NCBI RefSeq assembly: GCF_029428675.1
Contig: NZ_JAJNEL010000001.1
Location: forward strand, 186,001 to 250,000
DNA from: Streptomyces sp. JH14
GTDB lineage: Bacteria; Actinomycetota; Actinomycetes; Streptomycetales; Streptomycetaceae
Direction: 5' to 3'
Length of the DNA stretch: 64,000 nucleotides
Below, piece by piece: positions 16,113 through 23,970 of this stretch. The first letter of the stretch is position 1. Each line of letters starts with the position of its first letter. The notes beneath the pieces were generated by a model, which did not search any database, was not told the origin of the DNA, and saw nothing but the letters and a program-made list of their open reading frames with translations. Made by a program: the position numbers and the translations under genes.

Positions 16113-16289
16113 GTGCGGCGCACAGTACTGGAGCGGTTTCCGGCGGGCGGTCCGCGAGGCAGCTGGCCTGCGGAGGAGTTCGCGGCAGCACGCCGCGGGG
16201 AGGGCGTGGCGGCCGAAGTCGTGATGGACCTGGAGGAGGACGCGTTCCTGGTGGTCGTACCGCAGCAGTCGGCGGACCGGGGTCACTGA
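16113..16289 (+). CDS. Small conserved hypothetical protein
   Basis: This 58-residue soluble protein begins MRRTVLERFPAGGPRGSWPAEEFAAARR and ends MDLEEDAFLVVVPQQSADRGH. The GTG start at 16113 is preceded by AGGGGG at a spacing of about seven, which favours this start over an in-frame ATG 69 bp upstream. The pattern VLERFPxGxPRGSWPAEEFAAxRR is, as far as I recall, conserved in streptomycetes. It has no assigned function. It is divergent from the kinase-NUDIX gene (200 bp apart) and convergent with the PPOX gene. Confidence 0.65.
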   Translation: MRRTVLERFPAGGPRGSWPAEEFAAARRGEGVAAEVVMDLEEDAFLVVVPQQSADRGH

Positions 16290-16334
16290 TCCGGCCCCAC
16301 CGATGCGGTCGGCAGGGCCGGATGTGCCGTGGTG

Positions 16335-16742
16335 TCAGAGCCTGCCCGCGACCTTGACCGGCGTGACACGCACGACGACCCGCTGGCCGTCGTTCTTCGA
16401 GGCCGGATTGAACGTGGCGTAGTCCTGACCGGTGTACTTGTGCGCCAGGTCGTTCAGCAACTCGTGCGTGCTGTCGGGTGTGACGGTGGCGGTGCCGCGG
16501 ATCTCGGCGTACGTGTACGGATTGTCGGGCGGGCTGATCAGCAGGGTGACGCGAGGTTCGCGGGCGGCGTTCTTCCCCTGCAGCCGGTCGACGGTCGTGG
16601 AGAACAGCAGGTCGTCACCGTCGCGCGTGATCCAGACGACGGTGAGGTGCGGCTGCCCGTCCGGCGAGAGAGTGGCCACGGTGGCGAATGCCTTCGAGTT
16701 GTCGAGGTACTTCTTGAGTTCGTCGGAGAGCTCGGCTGCCAC
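16335..16742 (-). CDS. PPOX class F420-dependent oxidoreductase
   Basis: This 135-residue split-barrel protein reads LSDELKKYLDNSKAFATVATLSPDGQPHLTVVWITRDGDDLLFSTTVDRLQGKNAAREPRVTLLI. The ATLxPDGxPHxTxVWxxxDGDxLxFST pattern followed by KxxNxxRxPRVxL is the signature of the actinobacterial PPOX/F420 family. The PYTYAEIRGTATVTPD strand completes the barrel. Probable role: F420-dependent reduction of an unknown small molecule. The start is GTG 16742; nothing in the sequence supports the longer frame. Confidence 0.88.
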   Translation of the reverse strand: MAAELSDELKKYLDNSKAFATVATLSPDGQPHLTVVWITRDGDDLLFSTTVDRLQGKNAAREPRVTLLISPPDNPYTYAEIRGTATVTPDSTHELLNDLAHKYTGQDYATFNPASKNDGQRVVVRVTPVKVAGRL

Positions 16743-17037
16743 GGTCGGAGTCCTTCGTTCGAGGTCGTGGGGTGCGCGACACCCATCGGGGTCATCACTG
16801 TCAACTCCCGCCGCAGCAACAGAAATTCCGGTCACGGTCACCAATGCCGGCGCCGAAGTACGACGAGTCGTGCCCGCAGACATCCCGCCGTGTCGGGAGG
16901 GTGCTGAGGCACTCTTTCTTCGTCGGTTGGCGGCAGATCGGGCGGTGCCGGGAACCGGCCACGCACGTTGTTGGTCCTGAAGGTTCGTCACCGATTGCCT
17001 CTGACCTGGGTTCCGGTTGATTCCGACCCGTTCCGAT
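16743..17037. other. Gene-free stretch upstream of the PPOX gene
   Basis: No ORF here has coding character or a ribosome site on either strand. It should hold the promoter of the PPOX gene. It leads directly into the recombinase relic, so part of it may be eroded mobile DNA. Confidence 0.4.
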
Positions 17038-17230
17038 CCGGGCTACAGCGCCACGGGCTGCCCGTACGCGCGGCACGCAACACCGCGCTGATGGAGGCGA
17101 TTACCGACCTGCCCCCATCGTCGTGGCCGACCTGTTCGGTATCAGCCCGGTGACTGCCCAGCGCTGGTCGCAGCTTGCCGGGAACAGCTGGGCTCCCTGC
17201 CTCGCTGCCCGGCAGCGATCACGGCAGTAG
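17038..17230 (+). pseudogene. C-terminal relic of a tyrosine-recombinase-like (integrase/transposase) gene
   Basis: Two frames joined give RHGLPVRAARNTALMEAITDLPP then VVADLFGISPVTAQRWSQLAGNSW...LAARQRSRQ and a stop at 17228-17230. This is the usual tail of actinobacterial phage-integrase-like proteins (RAARxxALxxxxxDLPxxVVADLLGIxxxTAxxWxxLAxxxW). A single-base deletion in the run at about 17110-17117 (CTGCCCCCATCG) shifts the frame, and all N-terminal catalytic parts are missing. A 40 bp MITE relic lies ~115 bp downstream, so this spot has collected mobile DNA. Confidence 0.6.
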
Positions 17231-17343
17231 TCACTGGGCCGGTCCGGCTCAGTGAAAGGCGCAGGTGCGGGCAGATCCCGACGACGGACAACGGACCCGC
17301 GGCCCCCTCGAAGTACAGCGGGCCCACGGCGGCGCACCCTTCA

Positions 17344-17383
17344 CCAAGGGCTGTCCCGTAATCCCTGGCGGGACAGCCCTTGG
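17344..17383. mobile_element. 40 bp relic of the family-A MITE (inverted ends only)
   Basis: CCAAGGGCTGTCCC-GTAATCCCTGGC-GGGACAGCCCTTGG is a perfect 14 bp inverted repeat around 12 bases. Arm and loop match the ends of the 166 bp family-A repeats (GGGCTGTCCCGTAATCCCTGGC). It looks like an internal deletion derivative or a collapsed insertion. In RNA it would form a strong hairpin and may act as a terminator. Confidence 0.75.
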
Positions 17384-17426
17384 CCCGGGCAGGGCAGCGA
17401 AATTCGTACTCCGTAGCACGTACTGG

Positions 17427-18012
17427 TCAGGCCGCAGAGCCAGGACCGGGCGGGATGTGAACGGTCATGATCAGATGGCATGTCTCGGTGCCCGAGCCGC
17501 GGTAGGTGTGAGGGGCGTCCCCGTTGAACGTGGCGGTCTGCCCGGCCTCGACTGCATGCTCGGTGCTCTCGACCACGAGCACCATCTGCCCGGCAGTGAC
17601 GCTGACGGTCTCCACGACGCCGGTCTGGTGCGGGTGGCTGGGGTACTCCTCACCAGGTTCCAGTGTCCAGCGCCAGACCTCGACCGGGGCCGGTCCCGAC
17701 GTGGTCAGCATGAGCCGCGCCTCGCCCCCCCTTCTCCCCGGCCCACAAGGGCATGACGGCGTCGGCGGACACGACCCGGACACGGCCTTCGGCCGGCCCT
17801 TCCATCAGCGCGGACACCGAGATGCCGAGCGTGTCGGCGAGGCGGACCAAAGTGGCGAAATTCGGATTGCCCTGGGCTTTCTCCAGTCCGACCAGGGCAC
17901 CCTTGCTGACCTTGGCGCGGCGGCCGAGTTCATCCAGGGACAGTCCGGCGCGGGTACGGGCCGCGCGGACGTTGTGCGCGAGCGTCCGCAGCGCCGCCTC
18001 AGTCTCGGCCAT
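17427..18012 (-). pseudogene. XRE family regulator with cupin domain, frameshifted
   Basis: The N-terminal frame (from ATG 18012) encodes ALRTLAHNVRAARTRAGLSLDELGRRAKVSKGALVGLEKAQGNPNFATLVRLADTLGISVSALM, a standard XRE helix-turn-helix, and then loses frame. A different frame continues with LMLTTSGPAPVEVWRWTLEPGEEYPSHPHQTGVVETVSVTAGQMVLVVE...CHLIMTVHIPPG, a complete cupin sensor domain. The two meet at a run of seven C (plus strand 17725-17731); one fewer C restores a single ~195-residue protein. So this is either a sequencing error, a recent null, or a slippage-controlled gene. The intact form would control the divergent EamA/B3-B4/DHDPS operon. Confidence 0.8.
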
Positions 18013-18037
18013 CGCTATCACCCTTCAGACAGTGGGT

Positions 18038-18047
18038 CAGTGCACTG
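18038..18047. promoter_or_regulatory. Palindrome CAGTGCACTG between XRE and EamA genes
   Basis: This perfect 10 bp palindrome is 25 bp upstream of the XRE start and 41 bp upstream of the EamA -35 box. It is a plausible site for the XRE regulator; a related half (CAGTGGGTCAGTGCACTG) extends it to the left. Confidence 0.4.
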
Positions 18048-18087
18048 CACCACGCGGTCATTCGGTCGACGACTTCCGGTCGGTGCG

Positions 18088-18116
18088 TTGTACGGTGTAG
18101 TCGTTCCATTGATAGT
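18088..18116 (+). promoter_or_regulatory. Promoter of the EamA operon
   Basis: TTGTAC (18088-18093), 17 bp and GATAGT (18111-18116) fit a vegetative promoter. AAGGGA at 18117-18122 is a ribosome site for the GTG at 18130, so the leader is very short. Confidence 0.5.
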
Positions 18117-18129
18117 AAGGGATGTACCC

Positions 18130-18966
18130 GTGATCGCTCTGCTGCTGGCTCTTGGCAGCTCCCTGGCCTACGGATGCGCCGACTTCCTCGGCGGTCTCGG
18201 CGCCCGCAAGGCCCACGTCCTGCGCACCGTGATGATCGCCGCCCCGGCCTCGCTCACCGTCGAGCTGCTGCTGTGGCCCTTCCTCGGCGCCTCCTTCGCC
18301 CCCACCACCCTCGCCTGGGGCGCGGCGTCCGGCGTCGCGTCGGCCGCCGCGTTCGCCCTGCTCTACCGCACGCTCGCGATCGGTCCGATGAACGTCCTGT
18401 CCCCGGTCACCGCATTGGTCTCGGCGATGCTGCCGGTCGGCGTGGGCCTGCTGCAGGGCGAGCACCTGGGCCTGGCGGGACTGATCGGGCTGCCGCTGGC
18501 GCTGGCGGCCGTGGTACTGGTCAGCGCCGGACACGGGGCCGGCAGCGCCCGACCGTCGCGTACCGCGCTGCTGCCGGCCTTCGGTGCCGGGGCCGCCATC
18601 GCCCTCCAGCTCGTCTTCCTTCACCAGGCGCCGTCCGACAGCGGCGTCGGCCCACTGATCATCGGCCGCGCCGTCTCCTCCGCCGTCACCCTGGCCGCGG
18701 CCGGGCTGATGTACCGCAGGCTCGGCCCGGAGAAGCCCGCCTACGCGACCTCGGCGACGGCCGGCGTGCTGGACTCGGTGGCCAACCTGCTGTTCCTGCT
18801 CGCCGCCCGCAGCGGCGACCTGGCCGTCGTCGCCGTGATCACCGCCCTGTACCCGGCCGGCACCGTCCTGCTCGCCCGCAGTGTGCTTGCCGAGCGGATC
18901 CACCGCGGCCAGCTGATCGGCCTGGGCACCGCCGCCGTCGCCGTCAGTCTCCTCGCCCTCACCTGA
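18130..18966 (+). CDS. EamA/DMT family transporter
   Basis: The transporter has 278 residues and ten hydrophobic helices in two EamA halves. It starts with VIALLLALGSSLAYGCADFLGGLGARK; the second half includes ATAGVLDSVANLLFLLAARSGDLAVVAVITALYPAGTVLLARSVLAERIHRGQLIGLGTAAVAVSLLALT, the typical EamA end. Members move metabolites such as amino acids, usually outward. GTG 18130 is chosen because AAGGGA and a promoter lie just upstream. It leads an operon with the B3/B4 protein (41 bp gap) and the DHDPS-like enzyme, and is divergent from the XRE-cupin regulator. Confidence 0.88.
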   Translation: MIALLLALGSSLAYGCADFLGGLGARKAHVLRTVMIAAPASLTVELLLWPFLGASFAPTTLAWGAASGVASAAAFALLYRTLAIGPMNVLSPVTALVSAMLPVGVGLLQGEHLGLAGLIGLPLALAAVVLVSAGHGAGSARPSRTALLPAFGAGAAIALQLVFLHQAPSDSGVGPLIIGRAVSSAVTLAAAGLMYRRLGPEKPAYATSATAGVLDSVANLLFLLAARSGDLAVVAVITALYPAGTVLLARSVLAERIHRGQLIGLGTAAVAVSLLALT

Positions 18967-19007
18967 CCCCGTAGCTCACACCCGCCTTCCACCGAAACGG
19001 ACCACTG

Positions 19008-19715
19008 ATGACCGCCTTCCGTGTCAGCCCCGCTGTCGCCGACGCCTTCCCCGACACGCTCATCGCCGTGGTCACCGGCATCGGCCTGCGCGGCGGCGAG
19101 CCCTGGCCTGCCACCGCCGCCGCCCTGGAGGACCTGGAGGCCCAGCTCGCCGGCGGCGTCTGGCAGCCGGCCGACGAGAGCGACCCCCGCATCGAGGCGT
19201 GGCATGCCGCCTACCGCTGCTTCGGTACGAATCCCCGCCGCATCCGGCCCAGCGTCGACGCCCTGGGCCGCCGCATGGCCAAGAAGGGCACCCTGCCCCG
19301 GATCAACCCGGCCGTCGACTCCTACAACTCCGTCTCCGTCCGCCACGGGCTGCCCGCCGGCGCCTTCGACCTCGACCACGTCACCGGCGACGTCGAGATC
19401 CGCTACGCCGACGGCAGCGAGACCTTCACCCCGCTCGGCGAACCCGACACCGTCGAGAACCCCAAGCCCGGCGAGATCATCTACACCGACACCACCGACG
19501 TCCTCACCCGGCACTGGAACCACCGTGACGCCCACCGCACCCGCGTCACCGAAGACTCCACCCATGTCGCCTTCGTCCTGGAGACCGTCGCCGCCACCCG
19601 CGACGGGCACCTGCTCAAGACCGCGGCCGACGACCTGCAGACCCTGCTCCAGCCGCACTGCGAGAAGAGCACCGTGCACTACCTCAGCCCGGCGCACCCC
19701 GACACCACCGCCTGA
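19008..19715 (+). CDS. B3/B4 (tRNA-binding/editing-like) domain protein
   Basis: This 235-residue stand-alone version of the B3/B4 domain otherwise found in the phenylalanyl-tRNA synthetase beta chain has the diagnostic block RIEAWHAAYRCFGTNPRRIRPSVDALGRRMAKKGTLPRINPAVDSYNSVSVRHGLPAGAFDLDHV. A later PGEIIYTDTTDVLTRHWNHRDAHRTRVTEDSTHVAFVLET segment completes the fold. In the synthetase this domain removes wrongly attached tyrosine; for free forms the substrate is unproven. It sits between an exporter and a DHDPS-like aldolase, which hints at handling of an unusual amino acid. A second, divergent copy is at 48537-49229. Confidence 0.85.
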   Translation: MTAFRVSPAVADAFPDTLIAVVTGIGLRGGEPWPATAAALEDLEAQLAGGVWQPADESDPRIEAWHAAYRCFGTNPRRIRPSVDALGRRMAKKGTLPRINPAVDSYNSVSVRHGLPAGAFDLDHVTGDVEIRYADGSETFTPLGEPDTVENPKPGEIIYTDTTDVLTRHWNHRDAHRTRVTEDSTHVAFVLETVAATRDGHLLKTAADDLQTLLQPHCEKSTVHYLSPAHPDTTA

Positions 19716-19820
19716 CCACCACCCTCCGGCCCGCCCGCCGCACGGCGGCACCAGACACACGGCGGTGAGGGCGCAGCCCATCACCGCTGAGGGACCACCC
19801 GCACCCCTTGGAGGTTCGCC

Positions 19821-20720
19821 TTGTTCACCGGTCTGAGCGCCTTCCCGCTCACCCCCATCCCCGGCAACGGCAGCGTCGACGAGAAGGCGTTCGCCGCGCT
19901 GGTCCACCGGCTCGCCGGCGCCGGCGTCGACTCGATCGGAGCGCTGGGCTCCACCGGCTCCTACGCCTACCTGACCCGCGAGGAACGCGCCCGCGTCGCC
20001 CGCATCGCGGTCGAGCACGCCGACGGAGTGCCGGTCATCGTCGGCATCGGGGCGCTGCGCACCCGCCAGGTCCTTCAAGCGGCCGAGGACGCGCAGAACG
20101 CCGGGGCCTCCGGCGTGCTGCTTGCGCCGGTGTCCTACCAGCCGCTGACCGACGAGGACGTCTTCGGCCTGTTCAAGGAGGTCACCGCGAGCCTGTCGAT
20201 CCCCCTGGTGATCTACGACAACCCCCGCACCACCCACTTCACCTTCACCGACGAGCTGTACACCCGCCTGGCCCGGCTGCCGCAGGTGGCATCCATCAAG
20301 ATCCCCGCGCTTCCCGACGACCCCACGGAAGCCCGGGCTCGTGTCCAGCATCTGCGCCGGCTCCTGCCCCACACGGTGACCGTGGGCATCAGCGGAGACG
20401 CTGCCGCAGCCAGGGGCCTGAACGCCGGATGCGACGTCTGGTATTCGGTGATCGGCGGCAGCTTCCCCGAGCCGGCACTCGCCCTCACCCGCGCAGCGCA
20501 GGCCGGGCGGCACGAGCACGCCCTTGAGGAGTCCCAGCGGCTCCAACCCCTGTGGGACCTGTTCGCCCAGCACGGAGGATCCCTGCGGGTCGTCGCCGCG
20601 GCCGCCGCGCACCTGGGCTTGACCGCCCACCGCAACCTCCCCCTGCCGCTGCGCGGCCTCGACACCAAGGATTGCGCCCACGTCGCCACGGTGCTCGAGC
20701 AGCTCCAGCTCCACGCCTGA
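19821..20720 (+). CDS. Dihydrodipicolinate synthase (DapA)-family lyase
   Basis: This is a 299-residue TIM-barrel aldolase of the NAL/DHDPS family. The substrate-binding motif is GALGSTGSYAYLTREER, equivalent to GTTGExxxLTxxE. The catalytic Tyr is in LVIYDNPRTTHF and the Schiff-base Lys in VASIKIPALPDD. TTG 19821 is taken as start (MFTGLSAFPLTPIPGNGSVDEKAF) because GGAGG lies eight bases upstream and homology begins there. It is probably not the lysine-pathway enzyme but a paralogue acting on another 2-oxo acid. It is the third gene of the EamA/B3-B4 operon. Confidence 0.88.
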   Translation: MFTGLSAFPLTPIPGNGSVDEKAFAALVHRLAGAGVDSIGALGSTGSYAYLTREERARVARIAVEHADGVPVIVGIGALRTRQVLQAAEDAQNAGASGVLLAPVSYQPLTDEDVFGLFKEVTASLSIPLVIYDNPRTTHFTFTDELYTRLARLPQVASIKIPALPDDPTEARARVQHLRRLLPHTVTVGISGDAAAARGLNAGCDVWYSVIGGSFPEPALALTRAAQAGRHEHALEESQRLQPLWDLFAQHGGSLRVVAAAAAHLGLTAHRNLPLPLRGLDTKDCAHVATVLEQLQLHA

Positions 20721-20787
20721 CAGCCCGCCGCCCCCTCGCGTACAGGGGGCGGCGGCGCTCCAGCCATCCCTCTGCCCGACATCCATA

Positions 20788-21095
20788 CAGGAGAGCGCGC
20801 GGCCAAGCGCCGAAGCACCGGCCACTTCGTCGACGAGCCCGGCTGAGGCCCACCGGCCCGCTATGTCATCGCGGCGACCCTGGCCCGCACCTCCGACGGC
20901 GGCGCCGTCGTGGTCATCGTGCTGACGGTCAACACCAGCGGCGGCTCGGGCCGGCCGGCCGGCGCCCTGGGCGCCTGCGTCACCGCACCTCCTGGGCCCT
21001 TCGTCGCCCGCAGCGTGGACACCGCCCGGGACAGCCGCACCGTCATCGCCGCCGCCGTCATCCGCTTCCTGCCCTACGCCGCGGCCCCGGCCGCG
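20788..21095 (+). pseudogene. N-terminal relic of an MFS transporter
   Basis: Read in one frame, KRRSTGHFVDEPG, a TGA at 20844-20846, then RYVIAATLARTSDGGAVVVIVLTVNTSGGSGRPAGALGACVTAPPGPFVARSVDTARDSRTVIAAAV can be seen. The pattern RYVxAATLARTxDGGAVVAIVLL...LGACxTAP..LGPFVARxLDTARDxRTVIA resembles the first helices of an actinobacterial MFS family. The frame carries a stop, small deletions and no downstream helices. I judge it a decayed fragment; the match is from memory and not certain. Confidence 0.4.
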
Positions 21096-21252
21096 GATGC
21101 GCCCCGCCCCATCCCCACCCTCACAGACATGACCCCATCGCCTTCACTCCCCCACGTATCGGTCACAACTCCGTCACTACCGGAGCATCCGGCTCCCCCG
21201 CCTCGGACGGCGTCGCTACGGTCATCCCTCCACGAACTTCTCAGGGGGACCC

Positions 21253-21765
21253 ATGTCGCATAATCCGCCGCCGCAGCAGCCTCCTTGGGGGCGGCCGCCG
21301 GAGCCTGCCGGCTCCAACCCGTATGTCGTTCCCGCGCCGGCCGGGGGACGGCCGAAGTGGACGCGGAAGCGAGTTCTGTTCCCTGCGGCCGGGCTGCTGT
21401 TCTTCATCGGTGTCGGCATCGGCGGCTCCGGCGACAGCACGAAGACGGAAGAGGTCGCCAGCGCGAAGGCCGCACCCGCGGCAACCGTGACGACGACCGA
21501 GACCGCTGAGCCCGAGCCCGCCGTCACCGAGACTGTCACCGCCAGTCCGGAGCCTGTGCCGACCGTGACGAAGACGAAGACCGTCAAGGTCACCGTCGCG
21601 CCCGACGCGGGTAGCGGCGGATCCGGATCGGGCGGCGGCAGTGAGTCGGCGTACTACGCGAACTGCTCGGCGGTGAGGGCTGCTGGTGCCGCACCCATCC
21701 ACGCGGGAGACCCCGGCTACGGGCGCCACCTCGACCGCGACGGAGACGGAGTGGCCTGCGAGTAG
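21253..21765 (+). CDS. Excalibur calcium-binding domain protein
   Basis: The protein has 170 residues. A Pro-rich cytoplasmic N-terminus (~38 residues) is followed by one membrane helix (RVLFPAAGLLFFIGVGIG), a Thr/Val/Glu-rich extended linker (TVTTTETAEPEPAVTETVTA...) and a C-terminal Excalibur domain, YYANCSAVRAAGAAPIHAGDPGYGRHLDRDGDGVACE. The DxDxDG-type loop (DRDGDGVAC) binds calcium, and the two cysteines should form a disulfide outside the cell. ATG 21253 follows CAGGGGGACCC, with AGGGGG as ribosome site. It is transcribed alone, with a hairpin about 80 bp downstream. Confidence 0.9.
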   Translation: MSHNPPPQQPPWGRPPEPAGSNPYVVPAPAGGRPKWTRKRVLFPAAGLLFFIGVGIGGSGDSTKTEEVASAKAAPAATVTTTETAEPEPAVTETVTASPEPVPTVTKTKTVKVTVAPDAGSGGSGSGGGSESAYYANCSAVRAAGAAPIHAGDPGYGRHLDRDGDGVACE

Positions 21766-21843
21766 GCGAACCGGGCCCGCAGCCCCGCTTCTCGCTGTCA
21801 CGCCCACCGCCTGCCGGCTGCCCAGGGCCCCGGAACACAACGA

Positions 21844-21874
21844 TGCCCCACTGTCCCAGAAGGGCGGTGGGGCA
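21844..21874 (+). terminator. Hairpin after the Excalibur gene
   Basis: TGCCCCAC (21844-21851) pairs with GTGGGGCA (21867-21874) around a 15-base loop. It lies 79 bp after the stop of the Excalibur gene and ends eight bases before the stop of the opposing small ORF, so it may be shared. Confidence 0.5.
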
Positions 21875-21881
21875 TTCGCCC

Positions 21882-21986
21882 TCACTCTGTTTCGTCGACG
21901 GGCACCAGGTCCGCTTCAACGAACAGGCCTGTGTATTGCGGCCGCGAAGGCGGTTCACCCACGCGTGGCGGCGGGTTGTCGGCCAT
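21882..21986 (-). CDS. Small ORF (34 residues)
   Basis: The frame reads MADNPPPRVGEPPSRPQYTGLFVEADLVPVDETE. A good ribosome site (AGGAGA) stands four to five bases before the ATG at 21986, which is the main support. Composition is acidic and Pro-rich with no membrane segment. It is not co-directional with the Excalibur gene and lies ~130 bp beyond the end of the ABC permease operon on the same strand. I do not recognise it. Confidence 0.35.
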   Translation of the reverse strand: MADNPPPRVGEPPSRPQYTGLFVEADLVPVDETE

Positions 21987-22116
21987 CGAGTCTCCTGTGC
22001 ATGGCGGTTGCCGTGAGAGCTCCGAGCCCGAGGTGCCGTTCTTACCTGAGGCCGATGGTCGCGGCAGGACGCTTCTGGCAGAGGCGAGCGCGTGACTGCA
22101 TGTGCGCAGGTCGCCC

Positions 22117-23043
22117 CTACCCCTTGCTCGACCCCAGCGTGAGCCCCGCAATGAAGTGGCGCTGCAGCAACAGGAAGACCACGAGCGTCGGCAGGGCGAC
22201 GATCACCGAGCCCGCGGCCAGGAGGTTGTAGTCGGTGAAGAACTGGCCGCGCAGGTTGTTGAGAGCCGAGGTGATGGGGAGCTTGTCGCCGTCGGAGACG
22301 AAGACCAGGGCCCAGAGGAAGTCGTTGTACATCCAGGTGAACTGGAGCGTGCCGAGCGCGGCGAGTGCCGGGCGGCACAGCGGCAGGGTGATCCGCCAGT
22401 ACTGCGTCCATACGCCCGCGCCGTCGACGATGGCGGCCTCCAGGATCTCCTGCGGCAGGGTGCGCATGAAGTTGGCGAGGACGAAGACGCAGAACCCGAT
22501 CTGGAAGCCGATCTGCACGACGACAACGGCCCAGTACGAGTCGTACATCGTCATCGAGTCGGACATCCAGTAGGGCAGCGGGATGCGGTTGAACACTACG
22601 TACAGGGGCGTCACGATCACCTGCTGGGGCAGCAGGTTCCCGGCGGTGAAGAGCATCAGCAGGACGATCCCGCCGCGCATTTTCAACCGGGCGAGAGCGA
22701 AGGCCACGAACGAGGCGAGGAAGAGGGTGACGAGCACCCCGGGCACGGCGATGATCATCGTGTTGACGAAGTACTTCGTCATACCGGAGTCGGCGAACGC
22801 CTGCCGGTAGTAGTCGAAGGAGAGATGCTTCGGCAGCGAGAAGTAGCCGTACTGGGAGGTCTCGTCGTACGGCCGCAGCGAGGCGTACACCGCCAGCAGC
22901 AGCGGGGCGAGGAAAGTGAGCGAGACCGCCATCAGGAAGGCGTGCACCCCGAGCCGGCCGGGACGGAGCCCGCGGCGCCCGGTGACGGACTTCGGGGGCG
23001 CGGGCTGCGCGGCAGGGCGGGCGGGGGCGGTGTCGACGGTCAT
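22117..23043 (-). CDS. Carbohydrate ABC transporter permease (MalG type)
   Basis: This 308-residue inner-membrane permease has about six helices. The EAA loop that contacts the ATPase reads EILEAAIVDGAGVWTQYWRITLPLCRPAL, the EAA---G---------I-LP pattern of sugar permeases. A Pro/Ala-rich N-terminus (residues 1-20) precedes the first helix. The final GLTLGSSKG is the usual MalG-type C-terminus. It overlaps the upstream permease by 4 bp. With its partner it forms the channel for a sugar that is probably released by the nearby alpha-galactosidase. Confidence 0.93.
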   Translation of the reverse strand: MTVDTAPARPAAQPAPPKSVTGRRGLRPGRLGVHAFLMAVSLTFLAPLLLAVYASLRPYDETSQYGYFSLPKHLSFDYYRQAFADSGMTKYFVNTMIIAVPGVLVTLFLASFVAFALARLKMRGGIVLLMLFTAGNLLPQQVIVTPLYVVFNRIPLPYWMSDSMTMYDSYWAVVVVQIGFQIGFCVFVLANFMRTLPQEILEAAIVDGAGVWTQYWRITLPLCRPALAALGTLQFTWMYNDFLWALVFVSDGDKLPITSALNNLRGQFFTDYNLLAAGSVIVALPTLVVFLLLQRHFIAGLTLGSSKG

Positions 23044-23954
23044 CGGTTCTTCTCCCCTCGGAGCTCCTGGACCAGGTACGTCACGACGAATCCGAGGGAG
23101 ACGGTCAGCAGGACGACGGCGATGGCGGAACCGAAGCCGACGCGGCTGGCCTCGCCGATGATGTTGTCGGTGACGAGCACGGAGAGCAGTTCGAGTCCGT
23201 TGCGGCCGTGGTTGACGGCGTACACGATGTCGAAGGCGCGCAGGGATTCGATGACGGTGATGACGCCGACGATGACGTTGACCGGTCGCAGTGTGGGGAA
23301 GACGATGCGGAAGAAGGTCTGGGCCTCGTTCGCTCCGTCGATGGCGGCGGCTTCCTTCAGCGAGGGGTCCACGGCCTTGAGCCCGGCGAGGTAGAGGATC
23401 ATCACATAGCCGGTGTGCCGCCAGGCAGCGGCGAGCAGGACCATCCAGATGTTGAGGTCCGGGTCACCGAGCCAGTCGGTGGGCGACTTGGTGTCCCCGA
23501 TGATCGCGTTGAGGGCGCCCTGGTCGCGGGAGAAGATCAGCTGCGCGATGAAGCCGACCACGGCGAGCGACAGCACGACCGGCATGTACAGCGTCGACTG
23601 GTAGAAGCGGCTGAAGCGCACACCCCGGTCGATGAGCACGGCCAGGAGCAGTCCGAACGGCGCCGCGACGAGGCCGAGGAAGGCCAGCCACAGCAGGTTG
23701 TGCCGGGCGGCGGGCCAGAACTGCGGGTAGTTCGTGAAGAGGTTCACGTAATTGCGCGTGCCGACCCACTGGATGTCGCCGATCCCGTCCCAGCTGGTGA
23801 AGGAGAGAACGACGGAGGCAAGGGTCGGACCCCACACGACGGCGATGTCGAGCAGGACGGGTATGCCGAGCAGCAGACCGATGACGACGAGGTCGCGGCC
23901 GGTGAATCGTCGCAGGCCCCGCCGTTCGGTGCGCCGCTCCGAGAGGAACGACAC
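23040..23954 (-). CDS. Carbohydrate ABC transporter permease (MalF type)
   Basis: This 304-residue permease begins MSFLSERRTERRGLRRFTGRDLVVIGLLLGIPVLLDIAVVWGPTLASVVLSFTSWDG. That TSWDG/G-x-x-NYxxLF opening is typical of UgpA/MalF-like proteins. The EAA loop is SLKEAAAIDGANEAQTFFRIVFPTLRP. GTG 23954 is used as start; the 26 in-frame codons upstream overlap the end of the binding-protein gene region and lack similarity. It is co-transcribed with the binding protein (16 bp gap) and the MalG-type permease. Confidence 0.92.
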   Translation of the reverse strand: MSFLSERRTERRGLRRFTGRDLVVIGLLLGIPVLLDIAVVWGPTLASVVLSFTSWDGIGDIQWVGTRNYVNLFTNYPQFWPAARHNLLWLAFLGLVAAPFGLLLAVLIDRGVRFSRFYQSTLYMPVVLSLAVVGFIAQLIFSRDQGALNAIIGDTKSPTDWLGDPDLNIWMVLLAAAWRHTGYVMILYLAGLKAVDPSLKEAAAIDGANEAQTFFRIVFPTLRPVNVIVGVITVIESLRAFDIVYAVNHGRNGLELLSVLVTDNIIGEASRVGFGSAIAVVLLTVSLGFVVTYLVQELRGEKNR

Positions 23955-23970
23955 GGTCGGTACTCCAGGT

